Shown here one piece after another: positions 1 through 13,206 of a stretch of 64,000 nt of DNA (the stretch's first letter is position 1; each line of letters opens with the position of its first letter). A program made the translations under genes and the position numbers. The stretch is taken from the NCBI RefSeq assembly GCF_021462225.1, contig NC_061804.1, forward strand, positions 40,239,975 through 40,303,974, written 5' to 3'. The notes under the pieces are model-generated. The model worked only from the letters and a program-made list of their open reading frames with translations. It had not been told where the DNA came from and did not search any database. This DNA comes from Girardinichthys multiradiatus. Lineage: Eukaryota > Chordata > Actinopteri > Cyprinodontiformes > Goodeidae.

Positions 1-359
1 TAAACCATTGAAAACGTCTGGCATGGCAGAGTGAATTTTAAAATGTTTCTGTCAGTCATGTTTTAGTTTTAGATATTGGACAACTTCCTGTGGTTTTATT
101 CACATTATGAATTTGCAAGTTTATTAACAGAAACCCCTTAAAATCTGTACACCTGGCTATGTCCAGAGTGTAGAGTACATTGTTGTTATGTAACCTATAT
201 TTTTTAAGGCTAACAAGTGGGGCCTTGTCCTAATGATCAATGCTAAATAATTTGAGTGTTTCCAGTGTTAATGCACATTCAATTCTCACTCATTAAAATG
301 TTTGTTAAAAAAAATAATTAGAGCCCCCCCTCCTGAAGTCAAACTTCCAACTTGGACAG
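1..359. other. AT-rich leader, no feature seen
   Basis: No gene, splice pattern or recognisable repeat boundary. A poly(A) run lies at 307-318. Confidence 0.5.
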
Positions 360-419
360 TTACAGATTTTTGAGTATCACCCCTGTGTTATAACACCAAG
401 GAGGGTGGCGCAGAGGGGT

Positions 420-1270
420 TGAAGCATGCAGGATGGGGGGGTTGTGCCCACTTTTTGGATGTTTTCTCGCCTGCATTTGGATTGGCTGAGCAGTGACGTT
501 CGGAGCTAAGCTAGTTGGTGTTTCTCCCTGGGCTGTTGTTCCAGTGGCGGTGATGTGGTTTGTTTGTGTGGTTGCAGGGGCATGGTGGGGTCTACGGCCC
601 TGGGTGTATGCTGCCGGCCAAGGACTGCTTGCTGGGTGAGTTGCTCCCATCTTGGTGTGAGAATGGGGGCCCATTGTGATTATGGGGCTTGGTGGTGTCT
701 GCTCTGTGGCACTTGCAGGTGGAGGCTGGAGTGTTGGGTGGGGCCCTTGCTTTGCTGTTGCAATGCACTGTGTGGTGGGAGGCGGGATGCAGCGGGGGTG
801 CCTGGAGCGTGGCTGTGTGTGGAGCTTGCGCTGTGTGGACGTGTCTTCAACGTCTTTTCGGGGGTGGAGCTCTCCTGTGGGGCTGTGCCTCTGTGGGGAG
901 GGGATTCATGGCATTTGGGTTTGGGGGCAAGTGTTCAATATCTGTGTCCTGGATGGGGGTAGCCCTGTGGGGAAATTCATGGGGGCTTGGAGGTTCAGGG
1001 GATTGAGACCGGAATTAATTGAAGGGTTGGGATTATTTTGTCCTGGGATGGAACTCGTTTGGACCGTTTGGCTCCCTTTCTGGATGGGGACAGGGGTCGC
1101 TGGGGGTCGGGACAGGGGCTCAAGGTCTGGGCTGTCTGGGTTCGGGTGGTACCGGCACCACTCTGGACTGGTGGCTTGGGCGGTCTGCCTGTCTCCACCC
1201 CGGAATGAAGTGGACCGCCTCCTGGGTGTGGGGGCTAGTTGCCCCTCTAGGGTATTGGTACGTGAAGCCT
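420..1270 (+). repeat. G/T-rich strand-asymmetric block
   Basis: About 850 bases of strong G and T excess on the plus strand (TGGGG, GTGTG, GGGGT words), standing out from the AT-rich surroundings. Several overlapping open frames here are Gly/Trp/Cys-rich on the plus strand and Pro-rich on the minus, a composition effect. It is probably an old dispersed repeat; family not identified. Confidence 0.5.
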
Positions 1271-2386
1271 AAACATTGGTCTGTATTTAGTGGTAAACTA
1301 AGCAACATTCCTTACTGAATCTCATTCTGGTGTCACAGACAAGGAAGTAGCAACAAAGATGTGATTAACGCTGATACATATAATTACAGTCTAATGTAAC
1401 AAATGAAGGTAAAGTTTAAATAATTATTTTCCTACATGTAAGGGAGGGTTTGGTTTTCAGAGAAATAGAACTATAAGGCATGCCTCTCCTCACACTAGTG
1501 TATCTGTTAATAAATATTTGTTGTCTTTAACTGCTAACTGCATTTGCATCTTTAAATTAGGACAAGTCTTTTGGCTTTTGAACTTTCCTTTCGAAGTAAA
1601 GAGACCCAAAAGTTATTACATAAAAGGGCTGATCTTCAAAGAATCCAAATAAGGATCACTAAATTGCTTCTACAAAAATAAAACTACACGTGCAATGAGT
1701 GGGCGTGATGTTCAAAGATTGCGTGCGCAATGGATAACAGGTGCAAAAGAGGTACAGACCGCCCTATTTAAATGAGGAAATTGTGTGCGCTACTGGCTGG
1801 CAGCTACTCCCCCCAGCAGAAGTAGAGGAAAACCGAACACATCCTTTCTGCTGTGTTGCTTGAAACATGCAGGGTTGTTGCGTTGCATCCTTATGAATGA
1901 TCCAGTTACTGATTTTTTCCTTCTGTGCATTTCTGCTCCTGCTTTTCTAGATTGTTACAGTCAGTTAACTTTTGTTGTCGCTTCACAGCAGCAGGTTTGT
2001 TATCTCAGCCTCTGCCCTGACAAGATTATTTCCCCTCTGTGTTCATTTGCACTGGGTGCCTCTGAGTGCGTAATTGCACCTGCGGAAGGCTGAGTGTAAA
2101 GTTGTTCTGTGAGCACATGCTTTATGTTTGGGGTTTGGACGGACCCACTGAGGCACAGACTACGTCCTGCTTTACCTTTAATCAGAATGACAGATTACAG
2201 GCCGTTGCACTGGAGGGCAGAGCTGTTTGCCATTGGTATGCACACTGGGAGCTGCTCAGTGCTGTGTCTAGGATGACAACACAGCAGGAGCGCGCACAGC
2301 TTATTAACTGTGTTGCTTGACATAACTCACAACTCGTTGCAGCTGAAAAATTGGCCAATCAATATTAACAATAAAATGGACGAATA

Positions 2387-3766
2387 CAGTACTGTGCAAA
2401 CCTTTTAGGCAGGTGTAAAAAAAATGCTGTAAACAAAGAATAGTTTCAGAAATATAATTGATGATTGTTGACTTTTAACAATTTACAAAATGCTAAGTGA
2501 GCGAACCCAAACATGCAGGCAAAGTCATCAAGAAATATCTTCAGGGTAAAGAAGAATAAGAGTTACTGGAAGTGATGGTATCGCACCCTGTAATGAAGAG
2601 GTCTTCATTACTTGGACTATTCTTATTTAAGTAATTCATAGCACTTTAAGGGCACCTTTGCACTTTATTAAAAGCACTCTATCTAACACTTTAACAAACA
2701 CTTTATTTAGCACTGCACTTTAAGCATGGATTTGCACATAAAGAATCAATTGCACACAAGTTTTAATTATTTATTGAATATTTATTGTGTATTTAAATAA
2801 TGAGCATATAGCCTTTTGTTCCAGGCTCTGCACAGCTGCTCCTCATTGAGAAGTGGGGTGGCTGTCTGTGAAAAGAGAATTGTTATTCAGACCAAATAAG
2901 GTCTACTGTTTTGAAAGTTGAGCAAATGTTTGTGTAAAATCTGTTAAAAGTGTGAGTGCAGGAGAAGTGTTGTGCTAAGAAAGTGACTCACCTGTCTTTT
3001 CTGTGTACTCTCCAGGGTGTTTGGACAAATATTTCCCTGGGGGTCCAGACACCATTTATAGGTTCCAGGAGAAACCATGGAAAATGTTGGGGGTCTGTGC
3101 ACATAGTATTTGTGAGGTTTTATGGTGTTTGGGTGTGTAGGTTTAAAAAAATATAAAATATTTATAAAAAGTAAGGGGGAATATGTATATATTTGATAAA
3201 ATGTCTGTTTGAGTTGGAAGTTGTGAGATGTTAAATTCCATGTAAAGAATGGTTTAGTCCTTTATCAGCTGTGCCTATTTAAGGCTGCAATTGAGTCTTG
3301 TTAAGAGGCTTGATGCTGTTAGGCTGAATGGTGTGCGCCTGAATAAACCTACTGCTACTTCCACCTTACTCTGCCTTTACTATTATTTCTCACTGGAAAT
3401 CCAGCCGCAAAGGCCACCAGGTAACACCCTCACAGAGCCCTGATCTCAACATCATGGAGTGTGTCTGGGATTAGATGAAGAGACAGGAGGATGTGAGAAA
3501 GCCGACATCCACAAAAGATCTGCAGGTTTTCCAAAGATGTTTGGAACAACCTACCAGCCGAGTTCCTTCAAAAACTGTACAAGTATGCCTAGAAGAATTG
3601 ATGCTGTTTTGGTGGTCACACCAAGTATCGATTTGATTTAGATTTCTTTTTTGCTCATTCACTGCATTTTGTTGATTGAGGAAAATAAATGAGTAACACT
3701 TCCATTTTTTGAAAGCATTCTTTGTTTGCAGTACTTTTTCACACCCGCAACTTGTGCACAGTACCG
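2387..3766 (+). mobile_element. Tc1/mariner remnant with terminal inverted repeats
   Basis: Left end CAGTACTGTGCAAACC and right end inverted CGGTACTGTGCACAAG, flanked by TA at 2385-2386 and 3767-3768. The flanking sequence joins into continuous Harbinger sequence as in the copy at 57480-57770. At 3436-3610 a transposase C-terminus remnant is visible: PDLNIMECVWD, the position of the last acidic residue of the DDE triad, then LQVFQRCLEQP. The middle is replaced by the insertion at 2589-3426. Confidence 0.8.
2589..3426 (+). mobile_element. Probable solo LTR inside the Tc1 remnant
   Basis: 838 bases starting TGTAATG and ending GTAACA, breaking the Tc1 transposase sequence at GCACCC|CTCACAGAG. 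It has a CTATTTAAGG promoter-like box at about 3276 and AATAAA at about 3342, in LTR order. Only CCC is shared between the flanks, so the class is inferred from termini and layout. Confidence 0.5.
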
Positions 3767-4125
3767 TACATAAGAATAAATTATTTTCCAATGATTTTAC
3801 TGAATTCGTTCAGTTTGTTTTGCAAATATTTTAATTGATATACAACATGTTTGTTTCAATTGTTTTTTGGTGACAAAAATATCTTTATGCTATAAACATT
3901 CCCCCTCCATATGTTCACATTCAAAGAATGTAATCTGCTTTGCAATCGGAGCTGGATTTTTGTAACTGTCAAATTCTGTTTGTTTTATTTAGTCACAAGT
4001 TTAAAGCATACAGTGTCCTTTTCACCACATGCTGCCTTAAAAGGGTGACTTTTCACCTGCTAAAAAGTGATTTGATCATCGTGTTTGCTAATGGATTTAA
4101 TCTGCCTTATAATGACTATAACCGG

Positions 4126-5279
4126 TGCTGACTCCCTGACCATCAGCACCGGTTCCCCCCAAGGCTGTGTTCTCTCTCCTCTGCTCTTCTCCCTGTACAC
4201 CAACAGCTGCACCTCCAGTCACCAGTCTGTCAAGCTTCTGAAGTTTGCGGACGACACCACCCTGATCGGACTCATCTCTGATGGTGATGAGTCCGCGTAC
4301 AGATGGGAGGTGGACCATCTGTTGGACTGGTGCAGCCAGAACAACCTTGAGCTCAACGCTCTAAAGACAGTGGAGATGGTTGTGAACTTCAGGCAGAACC
4401 CAGCCCCACCTGCCCCCATCACCCTCTGTGACTCCACAATTGACACTGTGGAATCTTTCCGCTTCCTGGGAACCATCATCTCCCAAGATCTCAAGTGGGA
4501 GCCAAACATCAGCTCCCTCATCAAGAAAGCCCAGCAGAGGATGTTCTTCCTGCGGCAGCTGAAGAAATTCAACCTGCCAAAGACTATGATGGTGCACTTC
4601 TACACAGCCATCATTGAGTCCATCCTCACCTCCTCCATCACCATCTGGTACGCCGCTGCTACAGCCAAGGATAAGGGCAGGCTGCAGCGTGTCATTCGGT
4701 GTGCTGAGAAGGTGATTGGCTGCAGTCTACTGTCGCTCCAGGAACTGTACACCTCCAGGACCCTGAAGCGGGCAGGGAAGATTCTGGCTGATCCCTCCCA
4801 CTCCGGTCACAGACTCTTTGAGACTCTCCCCTCTGGCAGGAGGCTGCGGTCCATCCGGACCAAAACCTCACGTCACAAGAACAGTTTTTTCCCATCTGCC
4901 ACCAGCCTGATTAACAAAGCCCGGAAACCACACTGACACTCTCCCTTTCCCCCACACCCCCCCTTTTTTTGCTGACAGGACACTTGTAACTTGTAACTCT
5001 ATGCGTTACATTAACGCTCAGCTTGGACTCCTGCTTTACTTGCACTGCCATACTTGCACAATGATCACCTGCACTGTTGTATTGCTCTTGCATCTTATCT
5101 ATATTTACTCTCACTCACTTAAAACTGTGCACATATATTTATATTATATTGTAGATATGTTTATACTGTTTAATTTGTATTGTATTGCACCGACTATGCC
5201 AAAACAAATTCCTTGTATGTCCAAAAACGTACTTGGCAATAAAGCTTTTCTGATTCTGATTCTGATTCTGATTCTGATT
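4126..5279 (+). mobile_element. 5'-truncated LINE, reverse transcriptase C-terminal part
   Basis: An open frame (about 4130-4936) encodes the latter part of a non-LTR reverse transcriptase: GSPQGCVLSPLLFSLY, then the catalytic FADDTTLIGL, and a C-terminus (ETLPSGRRLRSI, TSRHKNSFFPSA). The 3' end is AATAAAGC followed by (TTCTGA)n at 5249-5279. It is the same family as the longer element at 45053-48060. It interrupts Harbinger copy 1 after CCTTATAATGACT. It is dead for lack of the 5' two thirds. Confidence 0.88.
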
Positions 5280-6169
5280 TCTTTCCTATTAATTATGTTA
5301 TCAACATCAAAGCACAGTAGGTCATTTGCATGATTATGTGATTATGCGCGATTATGTGCACATCTCTGCATGATTGGGTTTGTGCGCTTTAGCAGCAGAA
5401 GATCTCATTGAGAGCGATGGTGCAAGAAAGGACGTGTTGCAAGACGTTTTATCATAGCAGATATTTCATGGCTTCTGTTTGTGATTGGCTTCAAATCAGG
5501 GTTTAGATAATCCTACATATAATCCTCTATTCTCATCTATTTTTATTTTTGACACATGTACAGACGATTCTTTCTCTGTCATCTGTCATTTTATCTATTC
5601 CTCCTTCTGGCCAAAGTGAAAGCAGACATTATTGCGTCTTAGTTAGCACCTGCATTTCAAACGTGCTAAATATAGATGCAAAAACAGCACCACAATCCGT
5701 TTCAGGTTTGATAAATCACGTTACGGGTGACAACAAAGAGAAATTTGAGCATATCAGTCATTATAATATGTTTTACATACTCATGAAGGCTAAAAAGCTT
5801 GCACTCGCCACTGATTTTACACACGCAATCCAGTAAACATTGTTGATGAAACTGTTAATTGTTTAATTTAATTTGTTTTTTTAATGTTTATAGAGTTTTG
5901 TTTGATAGTGCTTTTGTTTTAATTTATTTCTCTATGTGGGAGAGGTGGACTAACAGGGCCAGTCAAACCTCCAGCATGGATGAAGTAATTACTTTTTTGA
6001 TTGGAGCAACTGTTGAAATGAGTTGGGCATTTAGACCTTACAGCCCGAGGCAGAGAAGAAAGAAAGGTATCAAAAAGAACACAAACCTGTTAATATTCAA
6101 ATGCGTCAAACAATTCTTTAATTGTTCATTTTCAATATATTTCTTCTGGATGAAAAGATAAAACAATTA

Positions 6170-6175
6170 TTTATT
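6170..6175 (-). terminator. Poly(A) signal AATAAA of the short MMP
   Basis: TTTATT on the plus strand reads AATAAA on the minus strand, about 70 bases after the stop codon at 6243. This placement supports the early stop as the true gene end. Confidence 0.5.
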
Positions 6176-6242
6176 GGGGGTGGGGGGGTTTAATTCGGGG
6201 GTAATAAAGCTTGTCAATCCAATTTCGACAAAAATGACCTTC

Positions 6243-7835
<1,593 letters not shown>

Positions 7836-7883
7836 CCTTCCTTTCTAACTGTGTTTTGTGTGTATAGCCACTGGAGGTACCTG

Positions 7884-7890
7884 TTTTATA
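7884..7890 (-). promoter_or_regulatory. TATA box of the short MMP
   Basis: TATAAAA on the minus strand lies 49 bases upstream of the ATG at 7835, leaving a very short leader as in other inducible MMP genes. An AGGAAG (ETS/PEA3-type) hexamer lies further upstream at 7949-7954. Both are sequence matches only. Confidence 0.6.
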
Positions 7891-8706
7891 GGGTGGACGG
7901 ATTTGGGAGTGGGTGTGTTGAGCAATCACCTTCTTGGGCCAGAGACACAGGAAGTATTCCATTTATGGATGAAAGGAGAAGAAGATAAGTCCAGCTTTAA
8001 TTATAACAAGAAGGCACATGACAATGGCGTGGCTGGACTGATTTGTGGAATTAATATTATTTAAACATTACCAAATTAATTAAGTTAAATGGGACCGTGA
8101 TACTCTTTGCAGATTATCTGAATACAGGCAGTAATTTGTACTCTATAGAATTATTTTAATATACTGAGTTAAAACTAAACTGGCAATCTGAATTTTATTT
8201 TGAATGTTTTCTAATGCCAACCATAGATTATTTACACCATAAGAATCCTCATTGATAAATTACATTGATCTGTGCTTACCCTACCTTCCTTCACTCCTTA
8301 AAAATGTATAGTTGTAGTGTTGTTATTTTGTGATGTGCTTTGCCCTCTTGACAACACATCACAAAGGCATCAAAAAAGCCTGTCATTGTCTTTTCATCAA
8401 ACTGTCCACATATGTCAAGTGGTCTTTTAAACGTCTGTTTTACGTAGGTTTAGGGCAATGCTGGGAGGCCAATGATCTCAACCTTTTAGTCCTGAGGCTC
8501 CTGCCTCGACTGATAAGGCACTAATGAGTGCTAATCTGAACAAGCTTGGTCATGTCGTGAACAAAAGCCATATGACGTTCTACGTCTTTTAAATTTTACC
8601 ATAGATCACACCACAATACCATGACAGACATTAAGATGACTTTACTCATCAAGCACTGTTGCAACCTGAAAAGGAAAAAAAACATCTCTATCTCTCTCTC
8701 TCTACA

Positions 8707-9215
8707 CACCGGTAAAAGGTTTTAGAACGCCTTTCTCATGCAATGGTTTTCTTTATGACTATTTACTACATTGTACATAGATTTTCTATGAAGGCATCAA
8801 AACAGTGAATGAACACATGCAATTATGTAGCAAACCAAATATTGTAAAATAACTTTAAATATGTTATATTTTAGAATCCTTAAAGTAGCGCTCTTTGCTG
8901 TAATGACTGAAATATTAACCTCTGGTCTCTCAATGAACATCTGGGAAGTTCTTTAAAGACTCTTTGGAAAACCATTTCAGGTGACCACCTCATGAAGCTC
9001 ATGGAGAGAACGCCAAGAGATCAAAGCAGTCATCAAAGCAAAGAGTGGCTATTTTGTAATAATCTAAAATATAAAAATGTTTAGTTATTTCACACTTTTC
9101 TGTTTACTGCATAATTTCATGTCTGTTCATTCACAGGATTGTTGGGTCTGGTGACAATCTACAATTTAAATAGTCATGAAAATAAAAGGAACCATTAAGT
9201 GAGAAATGTGGGAAG
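8707..9215. repeat. Possible Tc1-derived non-autonomous element
   Basis: The left part CACCGGTAAAAGGTTTTAGAACGCC resembles a fish Tc1 terminal sequence, followed by transposon-like sequence (GAGAGAACGCCAAGAG). The right terminus was not matched cleanly, so boundaries are uncertain. Confidence 0.4.
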
Positions 9216-9221
9216 AAGCCT

Positions 9222-9312
9222 GAGTACCCGGTGAGAACCCACACATGCATAGGAAGAACATGCAAACTCCATGCAGAAAGACCCCTGGCCAGGTGTCGAA
9301 CCCCGGACCTTC
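9222..9312 (-). repeat. Fragment of a common teleost dispersed repeat
   Basis: The reverse complement matches 42050-42145 (GTTCGACACCTGGCCAG, TGGAGTTTGCATGTTCTTC). A second, adjacent repeat end follows (CCACTGAGGGACAATAAAGG). Confidence 0.6.
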
Positions 9313-9467
9313 TATATATATATGTTTTTTTTTATATATATTTTTCATCTCTCCCTCATTTTTACCTTTACCGTTGTGTGAATCTGCTTCTTTTTTTTTT
9401 ACTTGCCTGTCACTTTGCTATTGGTACACCTGAAATTCCCCACTGAGGGACAATAAAGGATATTTAG

Positions 9468-10069
9468 TGTAACGATGAAGCAAATCAGCCAGAACCCAAA
9501 ACGCAGCCAGACAAGAGAACGGTTAACCAAAAGATTTATTATAAAAATAATAATTGGGTAGATGGGGTTCCACAGGAAGTGGCCAGACTGGAAGGACAGG
9601 AATGGAGGTTTCACAGGGAACTGAAATCCAGCCGGGGACGAAGGGGAAGTGGACAACAGGAGGTCTTGGGGGTTCCGGGAACAAACAGGGGACAGAGAAT
9701 ATTTCCACCAACCAGATGCAGAGGTGTGAGACAATCCAAGGTAAAGCACTGGAGGGTTTCAGGCAGGGGTAGTCCAGTAATCCAGAAACAGAGTCAGAGA
9801 CAGGCAGGTTTCAGCAACGGGAGGTCTGGACTATTCCGAACAGCAGAAGGGCGTGGCAGAAATTTGCGGCCAAAAAACAGGCAGGATCAGGTAACCAGAA
9901 AAACTGTCTTGAAACATGAATCAAGGCTTGAAAGCTGTAACAGAGGCAACAGACGATCTCGCACTGAGCTGGTGATGAGCAGCTGTTTAAATAGGAGCAG
10001 CCCAGTGCAGGTGAAGGCAATGAATAATCAGCACAGTCAAGGTGGAGCTGAAGGGCTGGAATCATGACA
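9468..10069 (-). mobile_element. Solo LTR with 6 bp target duplication
   Basis: 602 bases bounded by ATTTAG on both sides (9462-9467 and 10070-10075). On the minus strand it starts TGTCATGATT and ends CGTTACA, with CTATTTAAACAG (promoter-like) early and AATAAATC late. No internal retroelement sequence or second LTR is present, so recombination between two LTRs removed the body. The superfamily (probably Gypsy) is inferred. Confidence 0.75.
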
Positions 10070-10075
10070 ATTTAG

Positions 10076-11518
10076 ATTCTATTCTATTCAATAAATTCAT
10101 GCATCACCAAAGTACATTACACTATAGCACCTGAATCGCTTTGTTTCAGACTGTATTGTGGTTACTGTCTCCTAATAGTGGACGTTGGGAGGGGCATTAC
10201 TGTCTTCATTGTGTAAAACATCTCAGTTCTGATTGAACAACATATGTGAACTGTGTTGAAACAAAAAAGCTGCAACACATTAAATCTAAGACATTAATGC
10301 TACTGTGATGTCTACATCTTCTGTTCTTACCCACAAGTTACCAGTTGTTGCAATAAATGGTGCATTTCATGCCTACAACAAAATCAACAAAAAGACTTCT
10401 GTTCCTGCAAAACAGCCGTGAGAACGCTGTCCTGCTGAATGAATGCAGCAGAAGATGCTCAAGAAACTGGAAAAAGTGAAAAATGAGCAGCAATTAGCTG
10501 AAGAACGCCTAAAAATGTTAGAGGAAGTAATCTGAAAGGGAACATGGTGGACAACAGTTAAAAGATTTGAAAATAAAGAAAAAGATGAAGGGAACAATAG
10601 CAGAAGGATTTAAAAGTAAAACAAAAATGAGTGACAAAAATTTTATGGACAAATGTCAGAACTCTAATTTATATGTTTGATGTCATTAAAAAATGGAAAA
10701 AACTGGATACATTGATGCAAAAATTAAGGTGCTTCCTGTACCGTGTTGAAAGGATGACGAAGATTTATTGCACAAACAGCTTCCACAAAAACAACAGCAA
10801 CCGCAGTGGCAGGCTTTTACGGCCGGAGACAGGGCGTCCCCTAGCTCCCTCCGGCATGCTTCTGCCGGCCACAGCAACGACCTCGGCCCTGCTGTCCCAG
10901 CGCCAGCCAGCAGATAAAACTCCGCCCCCTCATTTGAATATAAGAACATGAAATAAAAAGAGCTTAAAATCAAAAACGGGGTGAGCTTTTCAAAATAAAA
11001 CCGCATTATGAAATAAATAAATAAATAAATCTCTAGGTAAAATAAATAAATAAATAAATATTTAACTAAATTAAATAAATATTTTAGTAAATTAAATAAA
11101 TCTTGAAATGAATTAAATAAAATAAGATGAAATTTTTTTTTAACATAATTATTTAGTTTTATTTCATGGGGATATTTATTTATTTCATAGAATATTTATT
11201 AATAATTTATCAACAGCAGTATTTATTCATTTATTTAATTTTGAATTAAACGGCTTTCCATATTGTACAAGCTGTTTAAGTACCTAACACAAAATGGCCA
11301 CCATTTTATTGCCTCCCTGGGTCCTAGAGTAAAGAATGGAACTGATAAACTAAGTTTAATTTAATTTACACTAAACATGTTATAAATGTGTTACATTTAA
11401 CCTGAAACCTAAGCAGTACAATAGAGGTGCCATTATGCAAATTAACTCACAATTCTGCCACAAGATGGCGTTCCAAAACAAGAAACGCCATGATCCATCA
11501 CTATTAGTTTTTTTTTTA
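10076..11518. other. Intergenic, low-complexity region
   Basis: No gene supported. It contains a GC-rich block (10790-10925) and an (AAAT)n-rich block at 11005-11250, whose right part carries the inverse (ATTT)n pattern and could fold back. Confidence 0.5.
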
Positions 11519-11799
11519 TAAAGCACCAATTCAAAACACGTGTTGTCTTAAGGAACTTTCCAAAATCAGTTCAATCGTATCATACGGATTTCAAGTCGAG
11601 TACATGCATTCTATCAATGCATGTCAACTATCAAACACTGCAGTCAAATTCAGTTTCTTATTCAAACTGGTTAAAACCTTTTTATCTATGAAAACCCAGC
11701 AGATAGCATTGAGTCAGTGACTTCCTGGATGAGCATGAAGAGACAATGGGCAGTTGCTTGCATTGACTTTGCAGCAATCCCTCATACTGAGCATGCATG
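11519..11799. repeat. Left half of the dispersed repeat split by the Maverick
   Basis: Aligns with 40235-40522 (shared stretches include AAGGCACTTTAC-like sequence, TTTGCAGCAATCC and CTCATACTGAGCATGCATG). It stops exactly at the Maverick left end. Confidence 0.8.
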
Positions 11800-11978
11800 A
11801 GAGACTAAAATATACCCTTTAATCAAACGTTTTGACAGGTGACCTTTGACCTTAAGGGGGGTCATGGGGGATTGAGAACAGGTGGTGTGAAGGGTGTGTC
11901 TGAAGGGCGTAACCGTGGATGCTGATTGGTTGTCGTCATTAGGGGCGATACCTTAAATTAACCAATTATAATACAGGG
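11800..11978 (+). repeat. Left terminal inverted repeat of Maverick
   Basis: 179 bases matching the reverse complement of 22446-22623 with a few scattered mismatches and small indels. The match ends abruptly after ATACAGGG. Confidence 0.9.
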
Positions 11979-12141
11979 AACAAGACAAATATGGTATTAT
12001 CAGAAACTGTATGCCATCAGCATCAATTAAAAATAGAGGGGTGTGTTTATAAGCCTTGTTAAACCTTGAATAACCCAATGAAAACAATGGAGCGTGCTTT
12101 AGTGTTTACTTTAAATACAGGGATAAAACTCTGCACTTTAC

Positions 12142-12534
12142 ATGCAGCAAACATTGGAAAAGAACACCCGTTCAGCAATGGCTAGAGTTAAGAGAGTTAA
12201 TCATCAAGCGGAGGAGAAACGCAATGCGTGCCAAGATGATGAACAAGCAACTGCATCATCTATATCATCTACTTCCTCATCTGCGATATCTCTCGTAATT
12301 CCCGTCATAACATACTCTACCGATGATGAGGATCCAACATCAACTTCAACAACCACGGTTGAAAATCAGACCTCGGGTCGGCCAAGAGGTACATCAGTTC
12401 TGTGCGAAACCCCAGTGACCGTCTACCAGTATTCATCCCGTGAATTGAATGTTCCTAAGAAATCAACATACTACATCTGCAGGGTACAAAGACCCCCGTT
12501 CAGGAAGAACGGTCTTTGGAGCCATATGGCCTGA
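12142..12534 (+). CDS. Maverick open reading frame, unknown (130 residues)
   Basis: First open frame inside the left inverted repeat. The N-terminal quarter is basic (a second start lies at residue 13, MARVKRV). The middle is rich in Ser and Thr with an acidic patch STDDEDP. The C-terminal part, from about residue 80, looks more ordered (VYQYSSRELNVP). I do not recognise it. The frame ends at 12534 and the next begins 22 bases later in another frame, so the two may be one gene split by a frameshift. Confidence 0.4.
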   Translation: MQQTLEKNTRSAMARVKRVNHQAEEKRNACQDDEQATASSISSTSSSAISLVIPVITYSTDDEDPTSTSTTTVENQTSGRPRGTSVLCETPVTVYQYSSRELNVPKKSTYYICRVQRPPFRKNGLWSHMA

Positions 12535-12556
12535 GTGGTAGCTGGGGTTACTTTTC

Positions 12557-13126
12557 ATGTATGAAATAGGAGAGCTTTGCTTGTATCAATTGGATCAAGA
12601 CGAGGTATTTAATGGATCATTGGCTCTGTGTACTCTCACCCACAGCGACTGGGCTGTGTTAAGGCTTGCAATCCCGCACCTTAATGATAGCCCTGAAGCA
12701 GTCTCAATGCAGGAGAGGGAGGAAGAAGAAGAAGAAGAGGAAAATGAACTGTCTCCTCGACCTGCAAAACGGGCGAGAATGTTTCATATACCATCCGATG
12801 TTGAAATAGCTGAGAGAGAACCTCTCTTTAGCGCAGTGTGGGGGTCCAAAACCACAGCAAATGGTCGCTGGTCTTTTCGGGCAAGTAGACACAGGAACAA
12901 CCGGACGAACCCCTCAGATCTGTTTGTGTTGGAGGCTTTCAATCAGGACTGCGGTATATTCAAGACAATGCTGGCTCTGCCGTTTGAAGCTTGGGCAGAG
13001 AAGATGAGTGAAATTGGACATTGTCTTTCCGACCTTTTCCAAAAGTCACGAAGTTGGATCGATGTCATGTCAGTGAAAAAAACGCTGACGTTTCCTGTTT
13101 TACGTCTAAAACAAACCCTCTTCTGA
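12557..13126 (+). CDS. Maverick open reading frame, unknown, acidic tract (189 residues)
   Basis: Open frame of 189 residues. Residues 1-50 look globular (GELCLYQLDQDEVFNG). A run of Glu follows at about 55-62, then a basic PAKRARM that could act as a nuclear localisation signal. The C-terminal 90 residues contain several Trp (WGSKTTANGRWSF, LPFEAWAEKMSEIG). No family recognised. It lies between the unknown frame at 12142 and the proline-rich frame at 13207, on the same strand as the integrase. Confidence 0.4.
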   Translation: MYEIGELCLYQLDQDEVFNGSLALCTLTHSDWAVLRLAIPHLNDSPEAVSMQEREEEEEEEENELSPRPAKRARMFHIPSDVEIAEREPLFSAVWGSKTTANGRWSFRASRHRNNRTNPSDLFVLEAFNQDCGIFKTMLALPFEAWAEKMSEIGHCLSDLFQKSRSWIDVMSVKKTLTFPVLRLKQTLF

Positions 13127-13206
13127 GGACACGCCCCCTTCCTATGATATGTATACGGGGGGGGGATAACAGCAAGCTCACAGACACTGAGAACAGAATC
13201 CTGAGA

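Larger units (their letters stand above)
1626..5850. mobile_element. PIF/Harbinger-type element copy 1, with nested insertions
   Basis: Begins GGGCTGATCTTCAAA, close to the end of the intact copy at 56766-58809. Colinear matches run through 1626-2380, 3770-4125 and 5280-5835 (for example TTTTCCAATGATTTTACTG, ATCTGCCTTATAATGACT). The gaps are filled by the Tc1 element (2387-3766) and the LINE (4126-5279). The right terminal repeat is not found, so the end is approximate. Confidence 0.75.

Noticed and set aside
555..1318. Several overlapping open frames of 62-198 codons on both strands
   Set aside because: All follow from the G/T-rich composition; there is no family likeness, splice context or codon signal.
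4097..4895. Minus-strand frames of 67-117 codons
   Set aside because: Antisense of the LINE reverse transcriptase on the plus strand.
5249..5279. (TTCTGA)n as an independent microsatellite or CRISPR-like array
   Set aside because: It is the 3' tail of the LINE; the same tail, inverted, ends the LINE at 45053 and the fragment at 24897.
5549..6161. Plus-strand frames of 95-100 codons left of the short MMP as candidate hemopexin remnants
   Set aside because: They have no hemopexin motif, are on the wrong strand, and the first lies in Harbinger copy 1.
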